Origin: JANQPX01 sp965222015
GTDB taxonomy: Bacteria; Pseudomonadota; Alphaproteobacteria; Geminicoccales; Geminicoccaceae
Direction: 5' to 3'
Assembly (NCBI GenBank): GCA_965222015.1
Contig: CBDCTL010000024.1
Location: forward strand, 1-64,000
DNA length: 64,000 nucleotides
Made by a program: the position numbers and the translations under genes. Below are positions 9,576 to 18,612 of this stretch, piece by piece (positions within the stretch are counted from its first letter, which is position 1; each line of letters begins with the position of its first letter). Below the pieces are notes generated by a model. The model made no database searches, was not told the DNA's origin, and worked only from the letters and a program-made list of their open reading frames with translations.

Positions 9576-10508
9576 TCAGAAGGCGACCTGGTCACCGCCT
9601 TTGAGCGAAAGGATCTCCCTTGCCTCGTCGGGCGCGGCGACGGCAAGTCCGAGGCCCTCGATGATCTTGACTGCGCTCGCTACCTGAGCCGCGTTGCTCT
9701 CCGCAAGCCTGCCCGCTCCCAGCCAGAGGCTGTCTTCGAGGCCGACCCGGATGTTGCCGCCCATGGCTGCGGACATCGCCGCGATCGGCAGCTGATGCCG
9801 CCCGGCACCCAGTACCGACCAGCGATATAGATCACCGAACAGCCGGTCCGCGGTACGCTTCATGTGCTGCACGTCCTCGGGGTGCGGGCCGATGCCGCCG
9901 AGGATGCCGAACACGCTCTGCACGAACAGCGGCGGCTTCACCAGACCGCGATCGAGAAAATGCGCGAGGTTGTAGAGATGGCCAACGTCGTAGCATTCGA
10001 ACTCGAAGCGCGTGTCGTTCTCAGCGCAGGACTTCAGAACGAACTCGATGTCGTTATAGGTGTTGCGAAACACCATATCCCGGCTCGCCTCCAGATGCGC
10101 TCGCTCCCAGTCGTGCTTAAGGTCCTTGAACCGGCTCAGCATCGGGAACAGGCCGAAATTCATCGAACCCATATTAAGCGAGGCGACCTCTGGCTTGAGC
10201 GTCGCCGCCGGCTTTACCCGTTCCTCCACGGTCATTCCCGGCGCGCCGCCGGTGGTCAGATTGACCACCACGCCGGATCGCTGCTTGATCACCGGAAGAA
10301 ACTTCTGGAAAGCTTCGGGCGTCTGGTCCGGGCGTCCGTCGTCTGGCTTCCTCGCATGCAGATGAACGATCGCGGCGCCCGCTTCCGCCGCTCCGATCGC
10401 GGCATCAGCGATCTCCTCGGGCGTAACGGGAAGGTGCGGCGACATGGACGGCGTGTGGATCGAGCCCGTGACCGCACAGGTGATGATAACTTTTCGCGAT
10501 TTCGCCAA
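9576..10508 (-). CDS. Beta-keto acid cleavage enzyme (BKACE, DUF849 family)
   Basis: BKACE enzymes are zinc-dependent TIM-barrel proteins that condense a beta-keto acid with acetyl-CoA to give a CoA thioester and acetoacetate. The founder is 3-keto-5-aminohexanoate cleavage enzyme. The 310-residue length is typical. The zinc motif H49-L-H51-A-R is visible, as are VVNLTTGG, LNMGSMNFG, the EFECYD block and the C-terminal GGNIRVGLEDSLWLGAGRLAESNA signature. The actual substrate cannot be told from sequence. The gene stands alone, with no acyl-CoA partner beside it. Confidence 0.9.
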   Translation of the reverse strand: MAKSRKVIITCAVTGSIHTPSMSPHLPVTPEEIADAAIGAAEAGAAIVHLHARKPDDGRPDQTPEAFQKFLPVIKQRSGVVVNLTTGGAPGMTVEERVKPAATLKPEVASLNMGSMNFGLFPMLSRFKDLKHDWERAHLEASRDMVFRNTYNDIEFVLKSCAENDTRFEFECYDVGHLYNLAHFLDRGLVKPPLFVQSVFGILGGIGPHPEDVQHMKRTADRLFGDLYRWSVLGAGRHQLPIAAMSAAMGGNIRVGLEDSLWLGAGRLAESNAAQVASAVKIIEGLGLAVAAPDEAREILSLKGGDQVAF

Positions 10509-10854
10509 GACCGATCCCCCGATCTCTCATTCAGATAATCTACCGAACGCCTTGCTATCATAGCGAGTGCAGCGACGAGGCCAAGCCATGATGCGCGCTC
10601 GGACCCAGCCGCCGACATCTGCGGAATCGGCAAAGCGAAAGGAGACCTTCGCCTTTCTACCGACACCTTGTTTCAACTTTGACTAATTTTCGACCAGCCA
10701 GAAAATCGCGTGAAAAGCAATCCCGCTTGATGCATGGTCGGCGGTCGATCCGTGACTGATCAGTCATCCCTCTTGCCCAGCGGCGTGATCGTTTCATCTT
10801 CTTGCCATCATTTTCGTAGGACCACAGATCGACGTCGGTCTTCTCCATACGCCG
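10509..10854. other. Divergent intergenic region
   Basis: About 346 bases between the leftward BKACE gene and the rightward caspase-like gene must hold both promoters. I see no strong palindrome, no complete small gene and no mobile-element end. Confidence 0.4.
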
Positions 10855-13533
10855 ATGATGTCAAGTCATAATTGTCGCTTGACACGGTTTCAGCTATCCT
10901 CGGATCGGCTCATCGGGGAGTACGCCGTTTTGCGATCAATTCAATTTCTATGCCTGCTGGCATTGGTCAACAGCGTAATCTGGTCGGCGAAGGCTCAGGA
11001 CCGCATCGCGCTGGTCGTCGGTAATTCGGCCTATCAGTTCGCTGCGGCGCTGCCGAATCCCAGGAATGACGCCGCGGCGATCGGCACGGCCCTCGAAGAC
11101 GTCGGCTTCGACGTGACGATCGGCATCGATCTCGATCAGCGCGGCATGCAGGAGGCGTTTCGCGATTTCGGCCTCAAGGCCGAGACCGCCGAGGTGGCGG
11201 TGGTCTATTTCGCGGGCCATGGCATTCAGGTGGCCGACAGCAACTATCTCCTGCCGACCGACGCGCAGCTGAAGCGGGAACGGGACCTCATCTACGAGGC
11301 GACGCCGCTCGACATCGTCATGAGCGAGGTGGCGCAGGCGCGCCAGCTCGGCATCGTCATCCTCGACGCCTGCCGGGACAACCCGCTCGCGGAGAACCTG
11401 CGCCAGTCGCTCGGGCCGACCCGATCCAAGCTGATCGGCCAGGGCATGGCCAGGGTCGAGGACGTGCCGCCCGACACCCTCATCGCCTTCTCGACGCGCT
11501 TCAACCAGGTCGCCTATGACGGCTGGGGCGACCTCAGCCCCTTCACGGAGGCTCTGGTCAAGCATCTCGAGGAGCCAGGCGTCGAACTCGATCTTTTCTT
11601 CCGAAAGGTCCGCGACACGGTGATCGACCTGACGGCCGAGCGGCAGGAGCCGCGCACGCTCGATGCGCTGGGCGCCACGCCCTTCTACTTCCGACAGCCC
11701 GAGACCAATCAGGCGCCGGTCGTCGCCAAGCACGAACCGCTGGTGGTCTCGACTGACGCCGGTGCCGTGCCGGCATCGATCAAGACGCCGGTCGATCCCG
11801 ACGACGACCGGCTCACCGTCGAAATCGTGGGCCTGCCCACTTTCGGCAGCATGGAGGGGGCCGAAGGGCCGGTGCGCTTCGGCGATCAGCTCAACATCGC
11901 GCAGCTAACCGAGCTCCGCTATCGGCCGATCGAGGACAGGACCGGCTCCGCAGGCGCGTTCGTCTTCGTGGTTCGGGACGGTCGCGGCGGCCTTGCGGCC
12001 GGACGGCTGCCGATAGAGGTCATGCGCTCGAACGAGCCGCCATCGGTCGCAGCCCTGCAGAATTTCGTCTGGCCGCGCATCCCGCTCGAAATCGAAGAGC
12101 CCAGCGATCCCGACGGCGATGCGCTGTCGATAAAAGTCCTGGCACTGCCCGGCAAAGGTCGCATTCTCGACGGCGATCGGGAAATTGAAATCGACGACGA
12201 GCTTTCGGTCGATACGCTGGCCAGTCTGGTTCTCGATCCCACGGACGGCGTCGAAGGCGACTTAGTCTACGAGGTCGCCGATGGCCATGGCGGCCTGTCC
12301 AAGGCCGTCTACCGGCTCGCACCATCGACGGCGAATCTCGTGGCCGCGGCGGAGACGCCCAACGAGAAGGGTCGAGGCATCACCGCGGAACAAAAACCTC
12401 AGCCAGCGGCGCGGCGGCCGGATGTCAGCGAGGAACTGTCGACGTCATCGGCCCGGGACGCGAGCGAAAGCGCCGGCGCCGAAGCGCCAGACTCGTCCGC
12501 GGAAGTGGAGCTCGCCCTTCTCGAAACGATCACCGCCTCGAACATCAGAAACGCGCCGAGCGCCAGCAGCGGATGGGTGGCGTCGGTGCCGAGCGGCGCC
12601 CAGCTCAGATTCGTCGAGAAGGTCGAAGGGGTAAACTGGTATCGGATCGAAACTGATGAGGGCGAGGAGGGCTTCATCTCCGGCCGTCTGGTTCGGCCGA
12701 TCGAGACCGAGCCGGCGCCGGGCACGCCTCGAGCTTCGCCGAGCCCCGAGCCTGCGCCTGCCGTCGATGTGGCGGCGCTGGACGTCAGCTCAGCGGACGA
12801 AATCGACGATCTTTCCGAGTTCAGGGAATGCGACGCCTGCCCGGTGATGGTCGCTTTGCCGGAGGGACGGTTTCGCATGGGATCGGCGGACGGCGGCGCC
12901 AGCGAGCGGCCGGTGCGCAACGTCACCGTCGACCAGTCGTTCGCGATCGGCAAGTTCGAGGTGACCGTCGGCCAGTACCAGGCCTGCGTCGACGCCGGCT
13001 ACTGCAACCGGATCCGCGATTCCGAGCCTGGCGACGCCGACCGCCCGATGCAGAACGTGTCCTGGAACGATGCAGAACGATTCGCGGGCTGGCTCGAGGA
13101 GCAAACCGGCAAAGCCTACCGCCTTCCTTCGGAATCGGAGTGGGAATATGCGGCGCGCGGTGGCGAGGCGACCCGGTTCTGGTGGGGCGATTCAGGCGCC
13201 GAGGGCCGAGCAAACTGCTCGGAATGCGGCGAGGAATGGGATCGCAAGCGGCCGGTGCCGATCGGCAGCTTCGAGGCGAACCCCTTCGGCCTGCATGACA
13301 TGAACGGCGGCGTCAGCGAGTGGGTCGCGGATTGCTGGATGTCCAACTATCAGGGCGCGCCGGACGACACCACCGCCCGGTCGACCTCGCCCTGCCTCCA
13401 GCGGGTGCTGCGCGGCGGTTCCTGGAGAAGCAAGCTGGACGACATCACCGCGACCAGCCGATTTCGCTATGACGCCCAGGTCAGATATTACACCAACGGC
13501 TTTCGGGTCGCACGCGACCTGACACCACCCTAG
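10855..13533 (+). CDS. Secreted caspase-like peptidase fused to SH3b and FGE-type sulfatase-modifying-factor domain
   Basis: An 892-residue multidomain protein. After a signal-like stretch (about residues 27-48) comes a caspase/metacaspase-fold (C14) domain with YFAGHGIQ (His122) and VILDACRDNP (Cys173). Two tandem approximately 90-residue repeats of cadherin/bacterial-Ig character follow (VDPDDDRLTVEIVGLPTFG; SDPDGDALSIKVLALPGKG), then a disordered linker and a bacterial SH3 domain (about 555-620, ASNIRNAPSASSGWVASV). A formylglycine-generating-enzyme-like domain occupies 660-892 (GRFRMGS, YRLPSESEWEYAARGG, NPFGLHDMNGGVSEWV, RVLRGGSWRS, NGFRVARD). Start may be further in, for example at the TTG just before the signal. 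It stands alone as a transcription unit. Confidence 0.9.
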   Translation: MMSSHNCRLTRFQLSSDRLIGEYAVLRSIQFLCLLALVNSVIWSAKAQDRIALVVGNSAYQFAAALPNPRNDAAAIGTALEDVGFDVTIGIDLDQRGMQEAFRDFGLKAETAEVAVVYFAGHGIQVADSNYLLPTDAQLKRERDLIYEATPLDIVMSEVAQARQLGIVILDACRDNPLAENLRQSLGPTRSKLIGQGMARVEDVPPDTLIAFSTRFNQVAYDGWGDLSPFTEALVKHLEEPGVELDLFFRKVRDTVIDLTAERQEPRTLDALGATPFYFRQPETNQAPVVAKHEPLVVSTDAGAVPASIKTPVDPDDDRLTVEIVGLPTFGSMEGAEGPVRFGDQLNIAQLTELRYRPIEDRTGSAGAFVFVVRDGRGGLAAGRLPIEVMRSNEPPSVAALQNFVWPRIPLEIEEPSDPDGDALSIKVLALPGKGRILDGDREIEIDDELSVDTLASLVLDPTDGVEGDLVYEVADGHGGLSKAVYRLAPSTANLVAAAETPNEKGRGITAEQKPQPAARRPDVSEELSTSSARDASESAGAEAPDSSAEVELALLETITASNIRNAPSASSGWVASVPSGAQLRFVEKVEGVNWYRIETDEGEEGFISGRLVRPIETEPAPGTPRASPSPEPAPAVDVAALDVSSADEIDDLSEFRECDACPVMVALPEGRFRMGSADGGASERPVRNVTVDQSFAIGKFEVTVGQYQACVDAGYCNRIRDSEPGDADRPMQNVSWNDAERFAGWLEEQTGKAYRLPSESEWEYAARGGEATRFWWGDSGAEGRANCSECGEEWDRKRPVPIGSFEANPFGLHDMNGGVSEWVADCWMSNYQGAPDDTTARSTSPCLQRVLRGGSWRSKLDDITATSRFRYDAQVRYYTNGFRVARDLTPP

Positions 13534-13544
13534 AGCGTTTCCGT

Positions 13545-13865
13545 TCGCGGTAGGGACGCCCATTTCTGGGCGGCCCCCCGCACAGACCCATGCGAGCGGC
13601 GTTACCGCACACGGCTCATACCTTGAGTGTCTGGCGGCGAAGCGAACGTTCTGCCAGGGATGAAGGATGCGAGGTTGGGGCAGAAAGTCGTCAGCGAGCT
13701 TGATGCTTCGTTGCCATGCGATGCGATCCTTCTGGCTGCGCCGACTTAGCGTACGCACCCTCAGGCGGTTCACATGGTGGCGGAAGGCTTTCATCGCGAT
13801 CAAGTTTGTTGGAACCGCATAGTGGCCGAAGTACCCCCTGACGACTTGCAGGTCAGCACGTGCCC
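13545..13865 (-). mobile_element. 3' remnant of a group II intron (maturase C-terminus plus domains V/VI)
   Basis: Read leftward, the frame around 13622-13860 gives VVRGYFGHYAVPTN...FRHHVNRLRVRTLSRRSQKDR...PRILHPWQNVRFAARHSRYEP. This closely parallels the C-terminus of the reverse transcriptase at 47753-48460. Immediately downstream (13584-13617) lies a domain V-like hairpin starting GAGCCGTGTGCGG, followed by the GTGCGGGGGG run and a domain VI-like stem ending near CCCTACC. One base pair of the lower domain V stem appears mismatched (G-G). The 5' part is missing, cut off by the IS110 element on its right. Confidence 0.8.
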
Positions 13866-13907
13866 TTTTGGCCGCCTAGACCCTATGTTCCTGGCCTGAG
13901 CTGAGGC

Positions 13908-13983
13908 GCCCGTCTCGAGAATGCAGTGATCGGAGGGTTGCGCCAGATGGTCTGGCGCCGAGCCTCATGCATAGGAGACGGGC
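13908..13983 (+). ncRNA. Structured left end of IS110 element, candidate bridge-RNA region
   Basis: A nested hairpin is visible: outer arms GCCCGTCTC (13908-13916) and GAGACGGGC (13975-13983), and an inner stem GCGCCAGA (13940-13947) with TCTGGCGC (13951-13958) around a TGG loop. It ends just before the transposase ATG. IS110-family elements are known to encode a bridge RNA in a non-coding end. Assigning that role here is inference from position and foldability. Confidence 0.4.
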
Positions 13984-13986
13984 AAG

Positions 13987-15103
13987 ATGGACCATAGCAC
14001 ATTCGTGGGGCTGGACGTTCACAAGAAGAGCACGTCGGTGGCGCTCGCGGAAGCGGGACGCGGCGGCGAGGTGCGGTTTCACGGTGAGATCGCGACGACG
14101 CCGGAGGCGCTGCGACGCTTGGTCGAGAAGCTGGCACGCCCCGGACGCCGGCTTCATTTTTGCTATGAAGCCGGCCCTTGCGGCTATGGCGTGCATCGGC
14201 TGCTGCACGGATTGGGGCAGGATTGCATCGTGGTCGCGCCATCGCTGATCCCGAGCCGGCCCGGTGACCGGGTGAAGACCAACCGCCGCGATGCGGTAGC
14301 GCTGGCCAAACTGCATCGGGCCGGCGAGTTGACGGCAGTCTGGGTGCCTGACGACGCCCATGAAGCGATGCGCGATCTGGTCCGAGCTCGCGCCACGGCG
14401 CGTCGAGTGCTGGGCAAGGCGCGGCAACACCTTCAGGGTTTCCTTTTTGCGCCATGGCCGGGTCTACACCGGCAAGCGCGGCTGGACCCAAGCTTATCGA
14501 CGATGGCTGACCACGGTTCGCTTCGACCACCCCGCCCAACAGATCGTCCTGCAGGACTACATCCATGCCGTCACTGACGGCGAGACCAGGCTGGAGCGTC
14601 TGGAACAGCAGATCGAAGACCTTTTGCCCAGCTGGTCGATGGCGCCGGTGGTGGAGGCCGTGCAGGCCATGCGTGGCGTCGGGTTGGTCGTCGCGGTGAC
14701 CGTGGTGGCCGAGGCCGGCGACTTCTCGCGCTTCGCCAATCCTCGCCAGCTCATGGCCTATCTCGGCCTGGTCCCGTCCGAACATTCGAGCGGCCAAAGC
14801 GTCCGTCGTGGCGGCATCACCAAAGCCGGCAGCGCTCTCGCCCGACGCGTCCTGATCGAAGGCGCTTGGACCTATCGCATGAAGGCGCGGGTCAGCCGAA
14901 AGCTCTTGGATCGGATTGAGCATCTGCCCAAGGAGGTGCGCGACATTGCCTGGCGAGCACAGCTGCGTTTGTGCAACCGCTATCGCCGCCTGGCCGCTGC
15001 CGGCAAGCCCAAGGTGGTGGTGACCACCGCGATCGCCCGCGAGATGGTCGGCTTCATCTGGGCGATCGCCCGCACGGTGCAACCGAGACCTACAATCGGC
15101 TAA
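13987..15103 (+). pseudogene. IS110-family transposase, single-base frameshift
   Basis: The N-terminal DEDD RuvC-like domain is clear (FVGLDVHKKSTSVALAE, CYEAGPCGYG, DRVKTNRRDAVALAKL). The C-terminal transposase_20 domain with the Ser region (VQAMRGVGLVVAVTVVAE, YLGLVPSEHSSG, KAGSALARRVL) lies in the +2 frame from about 14450. The two parts join if one T is removed from the run of five at 14444-14448 (the expected sequence is LQGFLLRHGRVYTG). This is either a recent inactivating mutation or a sequencing error in a homopolymer. Without it the protein would be about 370 residues, normal for the family. Confidence 0.85.
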
Positions 15104-15481
15104 CATTCGGCATCACGAAAAGAGGAGACCGTTCGACAACTAATCTCGATACGCCTGGCGGACGGCAGGGCACGGTTGGGGAACCCTCGTCGCCTGTTAT
15201 GAGCCGGCCCTCGGCCGATGCTCGCCCCTAGAAAGAGGCAGCCCCGAGACGAAACCGCGGTCATGCGGTAGCCAACCCGCGCATGAGAGCTTGCTCAACC
15301 GTCGTCTCCACGTCCTGCCGTTCGCCAAGCGTATCGTTATCATCAATCAACTTCAGCGCAGGCTGGAGACGATCGCCGTGCCATCAGGGCTTGATTTCGA
15401 ACATGAGAACAGGCTGCGGAAAAAGGGTAGCGGCCTTTGATCTGATGTGATTCTTTCGCCGTGCGTTGATTGGAGACGGCG
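15104..15481. other. IS110 right flank and IS5-type left flank, no gene
   Basis: About 380 bases between two transposase genes. The last ~60 bases before 15482 look like the leader of the following IS5-type transposase. No complete gene or RNA is recognised. The stretch is probably composed of the right end of the IS110 element and the left end of the next element. Confidence 0.4.
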
Positions 15482-16303
15482 ATGCGCGGCAGCGAGCTCC
15501 GTTCCGACAGTCCTTTCAGCCATGTCGATCTGGAGGCTCGGGTGCCGGCGAAGCATCCGCTGCGTGCGATCCACTCAACGATCGGACGGCCGTCGATCCC
15601 GCCGGAACAGTTGCTGCGGGCGGTTTTGCTCCAGGCTTTCCACACGGTGCGTTCGGAGCGTCGGCTGATGGAGCAGCCGGACTATAATCTCCTGTTTCGC
15701 TGGTTCACCGGCCTTGGGATCGACGATCCGGTGTGGGATGTGACGGTGTTCACGAAGAACCGCGACCGGTTGCTTGATGGTGACATCGCCGGGAAGTTTA
15801 TGGCGAGCGAGACTTCAGCGCCCGGGTTGGCCGGCGGCGAGCGCCAGCCAAGGTGGCGAGACGCGCTCGAACGACACCCACGGTTCGACCACGGACGACG
15901 ACGCCCGGCTTTATCGCAAGGGCAACGGCCAAGCGGGCCAGCTCTGTTTCATGGGGCATGCGCTCATGGAGAACCGCAACGGCCTGGCTGTCGACGGCGC
16001 ACCAACCCGTTCATCGGCGCTGCCGAATCCGCGGCGGCTTTGGCGATGGCTTCCGACCTGCCGGCCAGGAGCAAGACGGTGGGCGGCGACAAGGCCCTGT
16101 ACGGCGTCTATCTGGCCTACGGCCTGCCGCACGGCATCTGGTCTTACGCTTTCATCGATCAAGGCCAGGGCCATAGTCCTTTCGCTCATCGCTATTACAC
16201 GCGCCGCCACTTTATCGGCCCGTACGGCGGCTTCACCGTGCCCGCCCAAGGTGGCCGCTGTGGCTGGGTCAAATTCTTCAAAGCTGATCGGAGGACGGGC
16301 TAG
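15482..16303 (+). pseudogene. IS5-like transposase remnant, internally deleted and frameshifted
   Basis: The frame starts MRGSELRSDSPFSHVDLEARVPAKHPLRAI, the usual start of an IS5-group transposase. It then jumps to GRPSIPPEQLLRAVLLQAFHTVRSERRLMEQ...LFRWFTGLGIDDPVWDVTVFTKNRDRLLDGDIAGKF, with a segment apparently missing between. Further downstream the similarity shifts into another frame (SNDTHGSTTDDDARLYRKGNGQAGQLCFMGHALMENRNGL, 15867 onward) and back again (ALAMASDLPARSKTVGGDKA, about 16036-16100). After GGDKA the sequence no longer resembles the family. Not functional. Confidence 0.75.
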
Positions 16304-16394
16304 TGGCGTGTCTTCGACATCTCCGGATTGGCCTGCCCCCTTCAAACCGCGCCAGCTGCTATGAGAGCGGCTGGCGCTATGAAGGAGGTTATCG

Positions 16395-16505
16395 ATGCCG
16401 CGCAAGAAGCAAACCGCCGAGGAGATCATTGGCAAGCTGCGAGAGGCTGAGGTTTTGCTGGCCCAGGGCAAGAAGGTGCCCGATGTTGTACGAAGTTGTC
16501 GGTGC
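16395..16505 (+). pseudogene. IS3-family OrfA fragment interrupted by the IS21 element
   Basis: A GGAGG lies ahead of an ATG that reads MPRKKQTAEEIIGKLREAEV then LLAQGKKVPDVVRS, the N-terminal helix of an IS3-family OrfA. The family continues with a helix-turn-helix and about 60 more residues. Here it runs into unrelated sequence and a stop at the point where the left end of the next IS21 element begins (about 16490). Probably an IS-into-IS insertion whose right half has been lost. Confidence 0.7.
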
Positions 16506-16561
16506 TAGACGAATTTGTCCCATTTGTGGCGAACGAAAATGTCTCAGTCCGAGCGCTGAGT

Positions 16562-16593
16562 CGGTACCCCTGGGGCTAGCCCCAGGGGTACCG
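16562..16593. repeat. 32-base perfect palindrome in IS21 left end
   Basis: The arms CGGTACCCCTGGGGCT and its exact reverse complement meet with no loop (axis between 16577 and 16578). It separates two transposase-binding-like repeats from the istA start. It could be an inserted palindromic element or a strong terminator protecting istA from read-through. Confidence 0.85.
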
Positions 16594-16646
16594 GCGGCAG
16601 CCAAAATCCACCCTTAGTCTCTCGGCAGAAAGACCGGGAGAGGTGG

Positions 16647-17897
16647 GTGGTTTCGCTGAGAGATGTCGTCATGATCCATGATCTGAAGAAGCAGGGACTA
16701 TCGAGCACGGCGATCGCAGGACAACTTGGCATCAGGCGGCGCACGGTGACGCGGCGATTGCAGCAGGGGCTGGAGATGCCGGTTTATGGGCCGAGAGCGC
16801 CGAAGCCGCGGCTGCTCGAGCCCTTTGAAGCCTATCTCCGGGAGCGGGTGACCGCCTGGCCGGATCTTTCGGGCAAACGGCTGCTGCGGGAGATCAAGGA
16901 GCGGGGCCACACGGGCGACTGTTCAGCGGTGACCGACTTTCTGCGTGAGGTCAGGCCGCCGTCGGTCCAGCTTCACGAGCGCCGCTACGAGACGCCGCCC
17001 GGCAAGCGGGCCCAGGTCGATTTTGCGTATTTCGAGGTCGAGTTCACCGATGCACCCGGCGTGAAGCAGGTGGTCTGGCTGTTCACCCCCCGGAAAGGCT
17101 TTAGGGTGCTGGGCTACAGCCGTTTCTTGTGGGGCCGGTACTGCCCGAACCAGAAGCTTGCGGCTGTCCTGCGTTGCCATGTCGATGCCTTCGCCGATCT
17201 CGGCGGCGTGCCGGAGGAGATCCTCTATGACCGCATGAAGACCGCGGTCATCGGCGCCGACGAGGACGATGCCGTGGCCTACAATCCGTCCCTGGTCGCG
17301 CTTGCCAACCACTATGGCTATCAGCCCAGAGCCTGCCGGCCGTACCGGGCCAAAACGAAAGGTAAGGTCGAGCGCCCCTATCGCTATGTGCGCCAGGATT
17401 TCTTCATGGCCCGCAGCTTTCGGAACCTCGATGATCTGAACGCTCAGTTCGGCGCCTGGCTGGCCGAGATCGCCAATCCCAGGCGCCATGCCACGACCCG
17501 ACGGGTCGTGGCTGAGGCCTTTGCTGAGGAGAAGCTTCAGACACCGCCCGCGATCCCGTACAGCGCTGCGATCACCGTCGAGCGCCGGATCAGCCGCGAC
17601 GGCATGGTTTCCGTCGACGGCAATCTCTGCAGCGTGCCGGACAGCACCAGGCGCCGGACGGTCGAGGTTCAGGTCTATCCCAAAGAGATCCGGATCTTCG
17701 AGGCTGGTCAGCGGATCGCCTGTCATCCTGTTCTGCAAGGCAAACATCAAAGCCGCCTCGATCCCAGCCACCGGCAAGCGCCGCCGAGGCAGCAGGCGGT
17801 CGAGATCGACCCACGGCCCGATCGTGGCGTCGGCAAACGGCCCTTGGCCTTCTATGATGCCGTGGCCCAGCGACTTGCGTCGGAGGCGGTGCGATGA
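16647..17897 (+). CDS. istA: IS21-family transposase IstA
   Basis: A DDE transposase of 416 residues, complete. An N-terminal helix-turn-helix (MIHDLKKQGLSSTAIAGQLG, TRRLQQGLEMPVYG) is followed by the integrase core with QVDFAYFEVEF (first Asp), ILYDRMKTAVIG (second Asp) and RAKTKGKVERPYRYVRQDF (Glu). A C-terminal beta domain follows. The start is GTG with GGGAGAGG upstream. The stop overlaps istB by 4 bases, as expected for IS21. Confidence 0.9.
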   Translation: MVSLRDVVMIHDLKKQGLSSTAIAGQLGIRRRTVTRRLQQGLEMPVYGPRAPKPRLLEPFEAYLRERVTAWPDLSGKRLLREIKERGHTGDCSAVTDFLREVRPPSVQLHERRYETPPGKRAQVDFAYFEVEFTDAPGVKQVVWLFTPRKGFRVLGYSRFLWGRYCPNQKLAAVLRCHVDAFADLGGVPEEILYDRMKTAVIGADEDDAVAYNPSLVALANHYGYQPRACRPYRAKTKGKVERPYRYVRQDFFMARSFRNLDDLNAQFGAWLAEIANPRRHATTRRVVAEAFAEEKLQTPPAIPYSAAITVERRISRDGMVSVDGNLCSVPDSTRRRTVEVQVYPKEIRIFEAGQRIACHPVLQGKHQSRLDPSHRQAPPRQQAVEIDPRPDRGVGKRPLAFYDAVAQRLASEAVR

Positions 17898-18408
17898 CCG
17901 AGATCCTGGATCGCATTGCTTCTCACCTGGTCGGCTTGCGCATGCCAAGAACCCTCGAAGCGCTCGATCATACGGTGCAGCAGATCGAAAAGGGCGAGTT
18001 CTCCGCGCTCGAGGCCATCGATGCTCTGCTGGCCGAGGAACCCACCATTCGGGAAGGCCGGCGGATCGGTGTCGCCATGACCACCGCCAGGCTGACCCCG
18101 CCCAAGACACTCGAAGGGTTCGACTTCACCTTCCAGCCGTCGCTCGATCGCGACCGCATCATGGCGCTTGCCGAGCTCGACTTCATCGATCGAGCAGAAG
18201 TCGTCCGTTTTCTCGGCCCGCCCGGCACCGGCAAATCGCATCTGGCGACAGCGCCCGGCACTGCCGCGGTCAAGGCCGGAAAGAGGTCTACCGCTGCACG
18301 CTTGCCGAACTGATCGAGGCCCTGACCCGGGCCGAGCGTGAGGGGCGCCTCATCGAAAAGATCCGCTTCTACAGCCGGGCCTCGCTCCTGATCATCCCTT
18401 GCCCGGCA

Positions 18409-18427
18409 GGCCATGCGAAGCATGGCC
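18409..18427. repeat. Hairpin insert in istB (GGCCATGC/GCATGGCC)
   Basis: An 8-bp perfect stem with GAA loop, located between codons that in intact IstB would read LLIVDEIGYLPI. The surrounding foreign segment is roughly 40 bases (about 18396-18435) with short complementary flanks (CCC.../...GGGG). Confidence 0.75.
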
Positions 18428-18552
18428 GAGAGGGGACGAGATCGGCTATCTGCCGATCACCACCGGCGGCGCCAACTTCTTTTTCCAGCTCGTCAATGCC
18501 CGCTACGAAAAGGGCGCCATGATCCTGACCAGCAATCGCGGCTTTGCCGCCT

Positions 18553-18612
18553 CCAGGCAACTTCCGTTGCCTGGTCCCTGCGGGCTCGGATCAAACGCTT
18601 CTCGCGTTTGAT
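18553..18612. repeat. Two-hairpin insert in istB
   Basis: CCAGGCAAC (18553-18561) pairs with GTTGCCTGG (18566-18574) around TTCC. ATCAAACGC (18590-18598) pairs with GCGTTTGAT (18604-18612) around TTCTC. Together they form an insert of about 61 bases between the codons for NRGFA and EWGEVFGD expected of IstB. The host frame is broken because 61 is not a multiple of three. Confidence 0.75.

Larger units (their letters stand above)
13866..15106 (+). mobile_element. IS110-family insertion sequence
   Basis: The element comprises a structured 120-base left end followed by an IS110/IS1111-type transposase gene. Ends are approximate because this family usually lacks terminal inverted repeats. It abuts the truncated group II intron on its left. 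The right boundary lies somewhere between 15104 and about 15340. Confidence 0.7.
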
